Shown: positions 22,906 to 33,790 of the stretch, piece after piece
How the letters are laid out: every line of letters starts with the position of its first letter
Numbering within the stretch: the first letter of the stretch is position 1
Source of the DNA: Daucus carota subsp. sativus
Taxonomy: Eukaryota > Streptophyta > Magnoliopsida > Apiales > Apiaceae
Direction: 5' to 3'
Assembly: GCF_001625215.2 (NCBI RefSeq)
Contig: NC_030385.2
Location: forward strand, 28,141,135 to 28,205,134
Length of the DNA stretch: 64,000 bases
Program-made: the position numbers and the translations under genes
Notes under the pieces: generated by a model
Told to the model about the DNA's origin: nothing
Seen by the model: the letters and a program-made list of their open reading frames with translations, nothing else
Databases searched by the model: none

Positions 22906-23876
22906 CAATAGCAAAGAGAGATCTTTTGTTCTCTTGTCACCAACTCTTTGACATCTAATTAAATGTAGAATATAGAATTCAAAATTTCCTTAATCTTAAG
23001 TACAACAGAATTAATAAGATCCAAATAACAAAAAAGAACCTTAGGGAATAATGTATATATTAGATTGGAAACTGAGATGCTTGTATAGGCCCATTGCACT
23101 TCTATTTGTTTATAGGAACATATTGCACTTGCCAAGCCTTTGAAATTAAAATCTTCGATGTTGGGTTCATTTTCATCAGGGGTACCCAAGTTAAACCTGA
23201 GATCAATAGGCATCAAAGTTTTCTAGCCACCTCTTTCCCTTTCCTATGTTTTGCTATGTGATATTCTGTATACATTTAAAAGATACTGATAGCCTTTCTT
23301 ATAATCAGATTATATATAGTATGATTTCAGATTTGATTATAAAAAATAATCAGAGCGACAGTAGCTTAGCCACGGACTGCAACAGAAAATACAGGACACT
23401 ATCCATTGACTTTGGTAACTATACTATTCTGGGAGGTTCCTAAACAACGTCTCTAAGGATTTGTGATCCTGTTTTTGTTACTACTGATTAGATTAAGAGG
23501 TACTTTGCATGGGAAGCAAAGATTAGATGTTTAAGTACATTAACCAAGACAACATATTGATTGATGCTGCACTACCAACCGTATGATCTGATCTCACTCG
23601 AGATCTCGCATATATTCCACTCATCAGACGGTTAATCATTAATATTATTTTAATCATCAATTTTGACTTTCCATGATGAATAACTATGATTTATTGTAAT
23701 TATCAAATTATATTAGTTGTTACTAAAATTTAGTAATAAATTGTCCTCTTATAGCCGGCAAGCTGGTTGGCATGGTGACTGATCAGACTTTTTGATTAAT
23801 AATATTATTATAATAATATTTATTCTACACACGATAAAGACATGCAAGTCACAGACAAAAGTTATACTCCCTCCGT

Positions 23877-24124
23877 CCCTTTTTACATGTCCACTTTGAC
23901 TTTTGACCAGTCAAATTGACTTTATTTTGACTGAACTTTACATGTATCAGATAATTGAGAAAAATAATAAAAATTATATCAATAGAAAGTACATTTAGTG
24001 TATTTTAATACGCAACTTTCAGATTTTAAAAATAATGAGTAGATAATTTGTAATATTTAGTCAAAAATTGGTCAATTTGACTCCTCGAAATGCATAATGG
24101 ACATGTAAAAGGGGACGGAGGGAG
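23877..24124. mobile_element. Stowaway MITE
   Basis: Starts CTCCCTCCGTCCCTTTTTAC and ends GTAAAAGGGGACGGAGGGAG, with TA on both sides (23875-23876 and 24125-24126). The arms continue ATGTCCACTTTGA... / ...ATAATGGACAT. 248 bp. The ends are well preserved, suggesting a younger insertion than the surrounding E1 fragments. Confidence 0.9.
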
Positions 24125-24126
24125 TA

Positions 24127-24947
24127 ACAATTCATCAAGCTAAGATTATCTAAAGTCCTCTAGAATAAAGTTTCCTTTGAAGCATACATATAAAGACTCA
24201 TTCTGTCTTCATATGAATCCAATTTAGATAATTTTAACTTCAAAATTACTAACTATCTTTCTTGAGGTTAAACAGGTACTATGTGAAGAATTTTGACAGG
24301 GTTCGCAAAATTCAGACTGAAGCAATGTATAAACTCTAACTTTATGCTAAGTGACATTAATAAAATCTTTAGTAAGCCTTTAAGTAATAATCAACATCTG
24401 GGTGCCTAGCAAAGGTAAAGATAACAACTCACATGCTACACACCAGATTTAATTTCGAAAAGAAGCTTTACATATTAATTAAGCATCTCAATTTTATGAC
24501 ATAAATGGTTACCTAGAGGGAATCTAATATATGCAAATCCAATTGTAGCTCAAACCACTAAACATAAAAGCTGCCTACAGTTAACAATCCACAGATGATC
24601 ACAAATTTTTTATAGGCTACATATAATTCACCACCAGAACAACCTACATAAGGCAACTAAGATTATAGGCTACCTAAGATTAGATAGTGCAACTATAGTT
24701 TAATTTGACCATTAGAATATAGATGAAATAACCTGTAACTGCAGTTGGACTTTCAGTTTTTGGCCTGAGCTCTGTTTGGAATACAGACCCATGTCCTCTC
24801 CTTTGCATATTTTATTCCAGACCCATGGAATTATGTACACACCTGGTAGATGAAGTGCAGAAATCAGCCACAATTTTCAGGATGATTCAGGCGGCGTTAC
24901 TTTTTTTAAATTTCTAAATCAGCCACAAAAGAAGTATGTCACATAAA
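24127..24947. other. AT-rich filler inside the 3.5-kb insertion
   Basis: No coding domain, RNA or terminus recognised between the Stowaway element and the second E1 fragment. Confidence 0.45.
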
Positions 24948-25274
24948 TTATGGTTGCAATTTCAAAACCATCACTCGATCAATAGCTTCTGCCAATGCCT
25001 TGGGCTGCACAGCCCAATCAAGAATAGTAATGCCGAACATCTCAGCTCGTAAAATGGAAGCTGCCATGACAAAATGCAAATTATTTGGATCACCAAGTAG
25101 TATACTGCTGTGGTTAGGAAACTTTTTAAACTTGTCCCTAGACTGAGCATCACCCGCATTCACTACAGCAGAGGAATATTTAATTGTATAAAGATAGGCA
25201 TTTACTTCAGCAGGTATTCCATAATTTGGTAACATAAGCAAAGAGAGATCTTTTGTTCTCTTGAAAGCGGTCAC
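24948..25274 (-). pseudogene. Ubiquitin-activating enzyme E1 fragment with internal deletion, copy 2
   Basis: The 108-codon minus-strand frame reads ...GIPAEVNAYLYTIKYSS, VVNAGDAQSRDK, then jumps to KFPNHSSILLGDPNNLHFV and MAASILRAEMFGITILDWA. Both halves match plant E1, but the segment that normally joins GDAQARD to the KRFP..LQF region (roughly 60 residues, still partly present in copy 1) is missing. Active-site Cys and adenylation domains are absent. It is therefore a truncated, rearranged gene piece, although its reading frame happens to be open. Confidence 0.75.
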
Positions 25275-25468
25275 TAACTCTTTGACATCTAATTAAATGT
25301 AGAATATAGAATTCAAAATTTCCTTAATCTTAAATACAACAGAATTAATAAGATCCAAATATGAGAGTTTTGAATAAACACCTAGAGCGAAGCAGGAGCT
25401 TGGGGTTGCTGCAGAGTGGTCTGGTCAATCAGCGTAACACAAATGCCATCATTTGTAAGAGCTTATTT

Positions 25469-25765
25469 CGGGCCGACTCGATCAACTTACTAAAATTCGA
25501 CTTGTTTAGCTAAATGAGCCGACTCGACTCGACTCGACTCGACTCGTGAAATTAAATGAATTGAATTTGGACGGAGATTTTGACTCGATTTAGTTAAACG
25601 AGCATTGCTTGACACGATTAACTCAATTTAAATTACGATCAGCCCAAAACTAGACTTGCTAGGCCCAATTACAGCCCTGCTAGACTCCATCCGGACAGAG
25701 CTGTACAATTGCAGCGATTTTAAAGCACGGAGCCTTTGAGTCCATTTTGCATAAATTTGCTAGTA
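25469..25765. repeat. 297-bp direct repeat, right copy
   Basis: Same length and order as the left copy (21684-21980), two mismatches seen. It continues on the right into TAATCTGCTCC, whereas the left copy continues into the insertion, so the two copies bracket the inserted DNA. Confidence 0.92.
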
Positions 25766-25949
25766 TAATCTGCTCCGGGACTCAATATGTATGGTAAAGC
25801 CCAGAGCCCGGCTATTAAAAAGCTTAGCCCATTCAAATTGAAAGTCATAATGCTATCATGTCCAAAGTCCAAACCGATACTTTCCTGTCTCATGGCGGCT
25901 TACCAGGATCCCGCGGATAATCGTTTATTTTTCCTCCCTTAGTTGCATG

Positions 25950-26716
25950 CAGAGCTGTAAAATATCCGGGCTACCGGGTACCTCCATGCTCAAGTATCGT
26001 ATCATAGTTTTAGCTTGTCCAGATTTGGGTCCGGAATCATTTTATTCGGATAATTTGGGTCCGGGATCATTTTATTCGGATATGAACTGACCCCGGATAT
26101 TTGAGATCCGGATCTGAACCGAATATGATCTAGTATCGTATTTTCTATATTTTAACCGGGTAGTTTATGATCCATTAAATATGAGCCGAATATGATCCAC
26201 TAACATTATATATCATTGTTATTTCAATTATTCGAATAATTATCATTTAGTCTATGTAAACATAATATTATAAATTATAATAATTTTAATTTTAAATTAA
26301 AATTTATATTTATATATTGGTATATATCATTTATTAAATATATATGGGGATAATAAGCATTATCACATTAAATAAACCATATTTTATGTAGATATAAACT
26401 TAAATAAGATATTAAAATTTTATAAAATGATGACTATTTAATTACAAATGTGATGGATTTAAAATTTATATGTATATTAGTTCGAATTGAATATGAACCG
26501 TGGATCATATTCGGGTATTCGGGTTATGAAAAATTATACCAGACCGAATCTGAACGGGTATAGGTGTGCTCATATCCGGGATCATATATTATACGAGCTT
26601 AATTTTTTCGCCAGATTTAGATCGTTTTCGAAACGGATGTGAGACATGTATCATATATTCGAGACGAATATTATAAGCCGAGACATCGGATAGTCTGTAT
26701 CGATTTACAGCCGCAA
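25950..26716. mobile_element. Possible decayed hAT-like element
   Basis: Left CAGAGCTGTAAAATATCC and right GATTTACAGCCGCAA give a GCTGTAAA inverted terminal match. The interior is rich in CCGGATAT/ATATCCGG and GAATATGATC words near both ends and AT-rich in the middle. Flanking duplication not found, so ends are approximate. Confidence 0.35.
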
Positions 26717-27019
26717 TTATATAGCAAATTATGTTAGGACCGTTTCAACAAGTTTAAAGGAGATATTTAAATTTTATAAGTAAAAATTATTACAAGTAGA
26801 AAGTAATTTTAATTTATATGTTTTGATAATATTTTGATATTTACTAAGTTATAAAATTTTTAATATATTTATTAAATATTTTAGATTATCTTTAAAAAAA
26901 ATATTATATTTTTTTATAAAATCAAATTTAAAAAATAAATAAATTATTCTAATTTATAAGTCAGCTTAACAAATAAGATCAAAAGTTTATTATGATACAT
27001 CTATGTATATCTATGTATA

Positions 27020-30000
27020 TCTATGTATATAATAAATACTTTTGCCTCTTCTGCATAGTATTGTTAAGCAGCTTAGCTTCCACCCTTCAACTTCACTCTA
27101 ATTACATTTCATGCCACTGCTTCTGCTATCTTCTCCCGCTGACACGTAACTCACGCACGTGCCTTTCATTTTTGAGTGTACTGCCTTTACATCTCCTCAA
27201 AGCTTGCCCAGCACACTGGATCCGAACTCAAACCAAGTTTTCTTTTGAAGAAAACCCATTGCCTGCTGCTGCTGTCCGTCATTACTTTTAAATTTTTGAA
27301 CAATAGATTTTTAAATTTCAAATTTCACGCACCAATAATACATACACCTTTCACTCTTTCAGTGTTCACTCTTCGGGCTTCTCGCACAAGATGTGCACAT
27401 TATTCAATGCCCGATTTCTGATTGCACTGATTTTGGTTTGTTGTAGCATAACTGTTTGATTAAAATCCTGTGAGAATTTATCTGTTTCTTCTGATTTCCA
27501 TTAATCTTATTCGTATCTGTTTGTTTTGCAGTTTAAGATGTGTGAATTTGTTGAAATCATACACCAGGTATATCTGCATTTCTTATAATTTATTCTCGAG
27601 ATCATTATGATCGATGATTGTTGGAATTTTCTTGATTTGATTTTTAATGCATATGTATTCTTTGATGGTTTGTGTAAGAGAAGCATCTTAAATATATACA
27701 AATGTACACTAATATTTTTGTTAGTTATGTATAAACTGAAGATTAAGGTCAATGAGTTTTTGCAGGGTCATCATTTATGGATTCTTCTTATTATTTTAGT
27801 TGCAGCTAAACTTTGTCCACAAACTGTTTGATGGTTTGTGCAAAAGAAATGGTTCGATAAATTTATTAATTATTTAATTGTAGTTGGTTAAGATTTTTTG
27901 TGCAGTAGTCTTGCTTGAAACTTTGTTTGCTGAAAGTATGCAAATATTTTAATCATCTTAACAGGCACGGTTGTTGATAATATACAATATGGACCACAAT
28001 TGAGAGGAAAGAAGCTTAGTGACAGCGAGGTACATAAGATGCTTAAGCTTGCTGACCTTGAGACCTTGGCTAATGAACCAGAGGTACTTAAATACCAACA
28101 ATTAAGTTTAAGTTTTATTTATCTAATATAGAATGTTTACCCTCTAGAGTTATTTTTAACATTTCCTTTGGCAGGTTTTGTTGTTGGATGAGCCCACAAG
28201 TGCATTGGATCCGATATCAACACCGAACATAGAGGATGTTTTAGTGAAGCTGAAGACAAACCAGGAAATGACTATTATTATGGTTTCTCATAGCATCAAA
28301 CAGATCCAGAGAGTTGTGGATGTCAAATGGAATGGACTACATTGGAGTATTATCTCTTTCACTGCTAGAGTAGTCCTAAAACACGTTATAGGATTTTATG
28401 ATTTGAATGTTTCTTGAAAATATTTCTCAGGATGTGGAGACAAAGAAATACTTATAACAGGACGATGACATAGGTATTTTTTATATATCGATGGCTTTAA
28501 TTCTCTACGTATTTCTGGAATTTTTAAGTGTATGTTGTTAGTGGTTTGACGTTTTCTTGATTTGAGAGTGTTCTACTATGCAAGACCCTGTTTTTTCAGA
28601 TTCATTAGACAATGATTATTTAGGTGGTATGTTTTTGTTCAAATTTTTTATTTTCTGGATTGCCATGCATACTTGCTATATCAGAGCATTACAAAGATTT
28701 AATGTTTAACTCTATCAGGTTATTCCAGTACTGATGATGATGAAGACTATAGTCCTGTAATAGCGGTCAGCACACTGTATACTTTTGAATTTATTACTCA
28801 GCATACTTAATCTTTAAGACTTCCTTCATTAGTGCAATTTCACTAACATTTTAACTTCTCACACTCCAAAGACCAGAGCAAATCGACTATGTTAAAAGTC
28901 ATACCTAAGGAATGGACATCTTTTATATATACTCATTAACATATTTACATTCTATAGTAACTTTAGACAGTTTCTGCATCTTATTGAATGGTACAGTTCA
29001 TTGTTATTATTATAGCCATCTTTGTTACTGGTAAGTAACTTTATGAGCTTCATGCTGAGAATGAAGGTTGTAATAAAATAGTAGGGTAAAACATTGTGCA
29101 TTGCATTCTGTGTTGCTAAGGAAATTAGTTTTGACAGCTTCACATATAGATTAATTGGTATTGCTGCAAAACTTTTGTCGTCATGAACTAGGATGCTGCT
29201 GAGATTCATGAGTACTGATGGACAATTCTCAGAGGTTGAGTAGTTATTTTAGGAATTATACAATTTTTTTGATAGACTTCTGTTTTTTTAATGTTTATTA
29301 ACCTTTAACTTAAATAAATCTATCAGGTTGGTGAAGCGAGAACAAAAATCCAGTGTGCAAAAATTGGACTTAAATATATCTACAAGGTTGGTTTATGTTT
29401 GTAGTACAAAACCTAATAGAATTCGAATGCATAAAGATGTTCTTATCCTTATTTAGCCTATAAAAGTTGGTGAATCGGAGAAACTGAAATGCACTCTCGA
29501 TGGGGAACTAAAATTTGCACTAGATTGTTGTGGTATATAATAATGGAGCAGCTATATGAGAAGAAGAAGTGTGTCATTGATTTGGATATTGGAAAGAACA
29601 GAAAACTCCCTAAGCTAAAACACGATATATTAGCACTTGATTCCTGTTTTCCTATTGCAGAGGTTGCAATTCCTGAGAGTCAGAGAAAAGGATGATAACG
29701 GAAGCAAAGAACAGTTAGAGTTCATAAATTCAAAATAATTTGTATTAGCTGTTGATGAAGTATTCGGAATTTCTTAGGTCATTTTTAATTAATATCATTG
29801 CTGACTTCTTGCTGTATATAAAAAATGATTTATTATAGGTCTTTAGCTATTATAGACGTGTGATAACAAAATGTCCCTGCAAAAAGATTGTATTAGCTTG
29901 CTTGAGATCACGGCCAATGTAAATGTTTTCTGTGAACTTAATAAGTCACTCATCATATTTTGAATATGTTGTTCTAATAACTGTATTTTTTGTATCTGAT

Positions 30001-30256
30001 TGTTGTTTTCCAGGCATCTAATATTAACGTGAACCAAGTAGAGAAGCCATGCTCTCCGGCACAATGTGCCATCCAAAATCGTTGTAATATTGTTGTACCA
30101 GGTCTTAAACACTCACATATATAGTTTTCACCATTTTTGCTGAGACTGTAACCCAAGAAATTTAAAGAAGTTGTAGATTTTTTCAAGCTAGGACCCAGCG
30201 TTATTTTTTGACAATTAACTGTTTGATTTAATATTTGAAATAATATTACGTTGTAA
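27020..30256 (+). mobile_element. Helitron-like segment (5' end only) carrying an ABC ATPase fragment
   Basis: Starts TCTATGTATATAATAAATAC next to A, a typical plant Helitron 5' end; the same opening and the following ~150 bp (GCCTCTTCTGCA.AGTA.TGTTA, CACCCTTCA.CTT, GACACGTA.CT..GCACGTG) recur at 30257. No 3' hairpin plus CTRR was found before 30257, so this copy may share the downstream terminus at 33566. Inside are the ABC ATPase remnant and several short exon-like pieces with intact splice consensus (for example near 28595-28620, 28718-28766 and 29329-29388) that I could not identify. Confidence 0.55.
27965..28326 (+). pseudogene. Captured ABC-transporter ATPase fragment (STAR1/ABCI17-like)
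   Basis: Two exon pieces (27965-28083 and 28175 to about 28326) join in frame: TVVDNIQYGPQLRGKKLSDS, then HKMLKLADLE, TLANEPE, then [42 protein letters not shown]. This matches a soluble ABC ATPase of the bacterial-type I subfamily (plant STAR1-like), with Walker B (LLLDEP), D-loop (SALD) and H-loop His (SHS) present. The segment between LADLE and TLANEPE that should carry the LSxGQ signature is deleted, and Walker A is absent. It cannot encode a working ATPase. Confidence 0.8.
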
Positions 30257-30485
30257 TCTATGTATATAATAAATACTGCTGCCTCTTCTGCACAGTACTG
30301 TTATGGTGCTTAACTTTCACCCTTCAGCCTTCTTATAATTACAACTCCTGCCATTCCACCTGATACACTCCGCTGTCGACACGTAGCTTGAGCACGTGGG
30401 CCTCCAATTTTGCTGCCAGCTCACAGCAGGTAACACAGATTGTATAACCGAAGCCAACAGAAGATAGTAAAAAAGGTAACACATA

Positions 30486-31410
30486 TTGAAGGAAATTATC
30501 AAATATAAAGGCTTTCAAGTAGTCCTGGCTGAAATTTCAGCTCTGCTACTTACTCATCCTACAATTTCAGATGCTGCAGTTGTTCCGTAAGTCTACTGAT
30601 CCTAATTCATTCTATGTACTCAAACTGAATCAGGAAATGCTAATACTTTTCCATTTACTTTCAGCATGATCGATGAGAAAGCTGGAGAGGTGCCTGTAGC
30701 GTTTGTTATGAGATTAAATGGTTTCACCACCACTGAGGAAGAAATCAAGCAATTCGTCTCAAAATAGGTGAGAATCATCAACACTTCTATTTTTCAGAGG
30801 ATGAAACAAGCTGTTTTTTTCCTTTTCCTTTTCCTTTTTTTTTTAATTTTAGATTATCTCCTGGAGGTTATTCCACATTGAATATTTTTGGTTAATGATT
30901 TCATCTGATTCTAAGCTAAGTTTGTCGACTTCGGTCTGGCAAAGGAAAGAAATGGAGGCTGCTATCTAAGGTGATAATATCTTACCTCTAAGTAATGGTT
31001 GTAAATGTATTATCTTTTCTTTGAGTACTTTGTGGAAGGCTGTCAGGCTTGCGAATTTGTAAGCCAGACTACCAGAGTCCAAATTCTCTATTCTGCTAAC
31101 CAAGTAGTTTGCTGTTGATGTGATATGGATTCCTTAAAAGTACGAGAAAACCCATAATTGTACTTTGGACTATTCTGAAAATGAAATGCTTGAAACTGGA
31201 ATGGAAATAATGCCTATGCGGAAAGTATGTTCCAACAAACTAATTGACGACTGAGGAAACTAGAGTAAAAAAATATAATAAAAGCAGGGAAGTGGAAGAG
31301 ATTGCCATGTGGCAGAAGTTGTAGATTGCTTGAATATTACTACTTGCCCTTTTGCAGGTTCTCTACAAAGTCTATGCTATCCGGAAAGAATGTTGTAGAA
31401 GCTAATAGAT
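30486..31410 (+). pseudogene. Captured 4-coumarate:CoA ligase-like C-terminal exons
   Basis: The exon-like piece 30486-30596 reads [34 protein letters not shown]. After a GT-AG intron, 30665-30767 reads [33 protein letters not shown] and then TAG exactly where the conserved Gln codon (CAG) should precede the donor. A third piece from 31358 begins VLYK and then KSMLSGKNV, matching the FYK and KSPSGKI motifs with the residues between them missing. This is the C-terminal domain of an ANL-family acyl-CoA ligase of the 4CL type. The N-terminal AMP-binding domain is absent. Nonsense mutation plus deletion make it a pseudogene. Confidence 0.82.
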
Positions 31411-32009
31411 TTGTCAAAGAACCAAGAAGCTTGAGTTTGAAACCTCCAAGCACAGGCCTGTATGTGTCTCCCTGATTTTCTTGGACTTATGCATTGTCTT
31501 TTAGTTTTCATATAAACTACTGTCTCGAAGGTTGGCGGAAACCAGTCAAAGAGTCACCATGTTAGTTTCTCAGAATACTCAACTCAGCAAGGCTCTCATA
31601 GCAAAAGAAAGGTAATTAAAGATTTACAAGAATGCAGAGCTTGGTCAGATGCAAATTCCAGCACTCTAATGACAAAATTAGAGTGTACAGAGAAAGAGAA
31701 TGCTATATCTCCCGATATTGTATTAAATCTATAGAGAAACATCTTCCTGATACATAGTTGTGAAATAAAGAGAGACATAGCAGGACAATGTTCGTAGCAA
31801 GCCTTTTAACCATGAATATGATACTAAATGTATAACTTAAAAAGGTGAAGTTTATTGACTTTTAAAGCAGTGGGTATGAAGAAGATAGTTGTACAATTAT
31901 TTTCTTTACCACCTGTGAATACTAATTAAAATCAGACACATAGTTCACAGAAGTCTTCTGTTTGCCTACCCAAAATAGTAAGAAACTACTACAGAGTACA
32001 AATTAAACA

Positions 32010-33440
32010 ATATTAATTGTATTTTTCTAAATTGAATATATTTAAATATGACTTTATAGGTGTTAATAGATAGAAGTTGTTGAAACTAGAATTATATTTT
32101 TATTATAATAAAATTATATATACCATATATGATATATTTATTGACAGTGTCATATTTATAGCGTTAAATCAATTATGAAATGGATTATTAATGAAGTGTT
32201 TGATGAAATGCATTTATAATAAGGGTCTTTAGATCTTACAATGTTTTTTGCTTCATTCAGTTTTGGATAATTCAGTGGTTAAGAGAGGACGTCAGTTAAC
32301 ATCTCGAATAGAAACTATAAGCACTTTTTTTAGATAATCTAAATGGCTCATTGTATCTTATTATGATATATAAATAATATTCATTGTATAAATTTGCGAT
32401 ATATTAGCATTTTGTAAGAAATTGAATATTATCTTTATATTACACTTTCTAAATACAATTAATGTATTTTTATGAATTTTTTTTAAATTGAATATTTTTT
32501 AAATATGACTTTATAGGTGTTAGTAGATAGAAGTCGAGGTATCGCCGAAAGCGATGCCGAGAAGTTGTTGAAACTAAAATTATATTTTTGTTATAATAAA
32601 ATTATATATACCACATGATAATATTTTGTGTTATCAATATTTATTAACAGTGTCATATTTATAGCGATACATCATTTATGAATGAATTATTAATGACGTG
32701 TTTGATGAAATGCATTTATAATAAGGGTCTTTAGATCTTAAAATCTTTTTTGCTTCATACAGTTTTGGATAACTTAGTGGTTAAGAGTTTATCCTTTGTC
32801 GTCCCTGTGTTCGATCCTGACTCACTCATGAATATCTTAGAAATTTTATTTTTGTTTATAGTTAACATCTCGAATAGAAGCTATAATTACTTTTTTTGGA
32901 TAATCTAAATGACTCATTGTATCTTATTATGATATATAAACAATATTAATTGCATAAATTTGCGATATATTAGTATTTTGTAAAAAAATTGAATATTATC
33001 TTTATATTACACTTTTTAAATATAATTAATGTATTTTTATGAATTTATTTAAATTGAATTAATTTAAATATGTCTTTATATGTTATAGAAGTCGAGGTAT
33101 CGCCGAAGGCGATGCCGAGAAGTTGTTGAAACTAATATATTTTTGTTATAATAAAGTTATATATATCACATGATAATCTTTTATGTTATCAATATTTATT
33201 GACAATGTCATACTTATAACAATAAATCATTTATGAAATGAATTATTAATGAGGTATTTGATGAAATGCATTTATGGTAAAGGTCTTTGGTTTTTTAAAT
33301 CTTTTTTGCTTCAAGTTTTTAAACTGTTGAGTATGGTTGCATAACTTAGTGGTTAAGAGTTTATTTTCAATCATCCCAGATCTGGGTTCGACCTTTCTCA
33401 CCCGCGAATATCTTAGAAACTATATTATGAATTCATATTC
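32010..33440. repeat. Three-unit repeat array with hairpin and tRNA-like boxes
   Basis: Units start near 32010, 32459 and 33026. Each has ...AAATATG.CTTTATA, then AGAAGTTGTTGAAACTA, a block ending GATGAAATGCATTTAT, TTTTTGCTTCA, and a .ATAA.T.AGTGGTTAAGAG box. Units 2 and 3 also contain GTATCGCCGAA(A/G)GCGATGCCGA, which folds as ATCGC-CGAAR-GCGAT. Unit 1 lacks that hairpin and most of the sequence between the AGTGGTTAAGAG box and the TTAACATCTCGAATAGAA segment. Confidence 0.8.
32763..32821 (+). repeat. tRNA-like (SINE-type) pol III box pair, unit 2
   Basis: TAACTTAGTGGTTAAGAG resembles the tRNA A box (TRGYNNARNGG) and GTGTTCGATCCTG the B box (GGTTCGANTCC), about 35 bp apart. A second pair occurs in unit 3 at about 33346-33397 (TAACTTAGTGGTTAAGAG and GGGTTCGACCT). 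No full cloverleaf can be drawn, so this is a tRNA-derived module, not a tRNA gene. Confidence 0.55.
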
Positions 33441-33790
33441 CACTTTCTATCTTATTTAAATGTTATTTGATGCTCAGTACAATCCAATTGCATTACAACG
33501 CTATATGGTGCTCAGTATAATCCAATTGCTAAATGTCCAAGTTGCTTACGCGGGCATCAATACTAGTATATATATGCAGCACAACTTTATGCAGAAATTG
33601 GGTCATAACATCCTATACATTGCTCTATCCAACTAAATAATATCACAACTTAAAATCATCAATCAAAAATTTTATTAATTTGAAAGTCACTGAAGTCGGT
33701 TAACATACTACACACATGAGCAATTCCTCGATGTTGGTTGAATCACGAGCTAGCGCATAAGCTTAAAAAATTAAACAAACCTGTTGATCA

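Larger units (their letters stand above)
21981..25468 (-). mobile_element. 3.5-kb insertion with a Helitron-type terminus, flanked by direct repeats
   Basis: The left edge, read on the minus strand, is a hairpin (GTG(TG)CGAAGCACGGG, plus-strand 21994-22012) followed by CTAG at 21981-21984 beside an A/T junction, the Helitron 3' signature. The right edge is defined only by the start of the second 297-bp repeat at 25469; no convincing Helitron 5' end was recognised there. Contents: two decayed E1 ubiquitin-activating enzyme fragments in minus orientation, a Stowaway MITE (23877-24124) and AT-rich filler. Confidence 0.6.
30257..33566 (+). mobile_element. Helitron-like element carrying 4CL-like exons and a repeat array
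   Basis: Starts TCTATGTATATAATAAATAC at 30257 next to A. A plausible 3' terminus, GCGGGCATCAATACTAG followed by T, ends at 33566. The hairpin before it is weak. Length 3.3 kb. It carries decayed 4-coumarate:CoA ligase exons near its 5' end and a three-unit repeat array in its 3' half. No Rep/helicase, so non-autonomous. Confidence 0.55.

Noticed and set aside
21684-25765. LTR retrotransposon with 297-bp LTRs
   Set aside because: The repeats do not start TG or end CA, there is no primer-binding site or polypurine tract, no gag/pol remains, and the inner edge is a Helitron terminus.
30918-30959. KFVDFGLAKERNGG, resembling a protein-kinase DFG segment
   Set aside because: Only about ten residues match a very common motif and no other kinase motif is nearby; could be a tiny captured piece but is not supportable.
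32763-32821. tRNA gene
   Set aside because: Only A- and B-box-like words are present; no acceptor stem or anticodon arm can be drawn, so it is reported as a tRNA-derived module instead.
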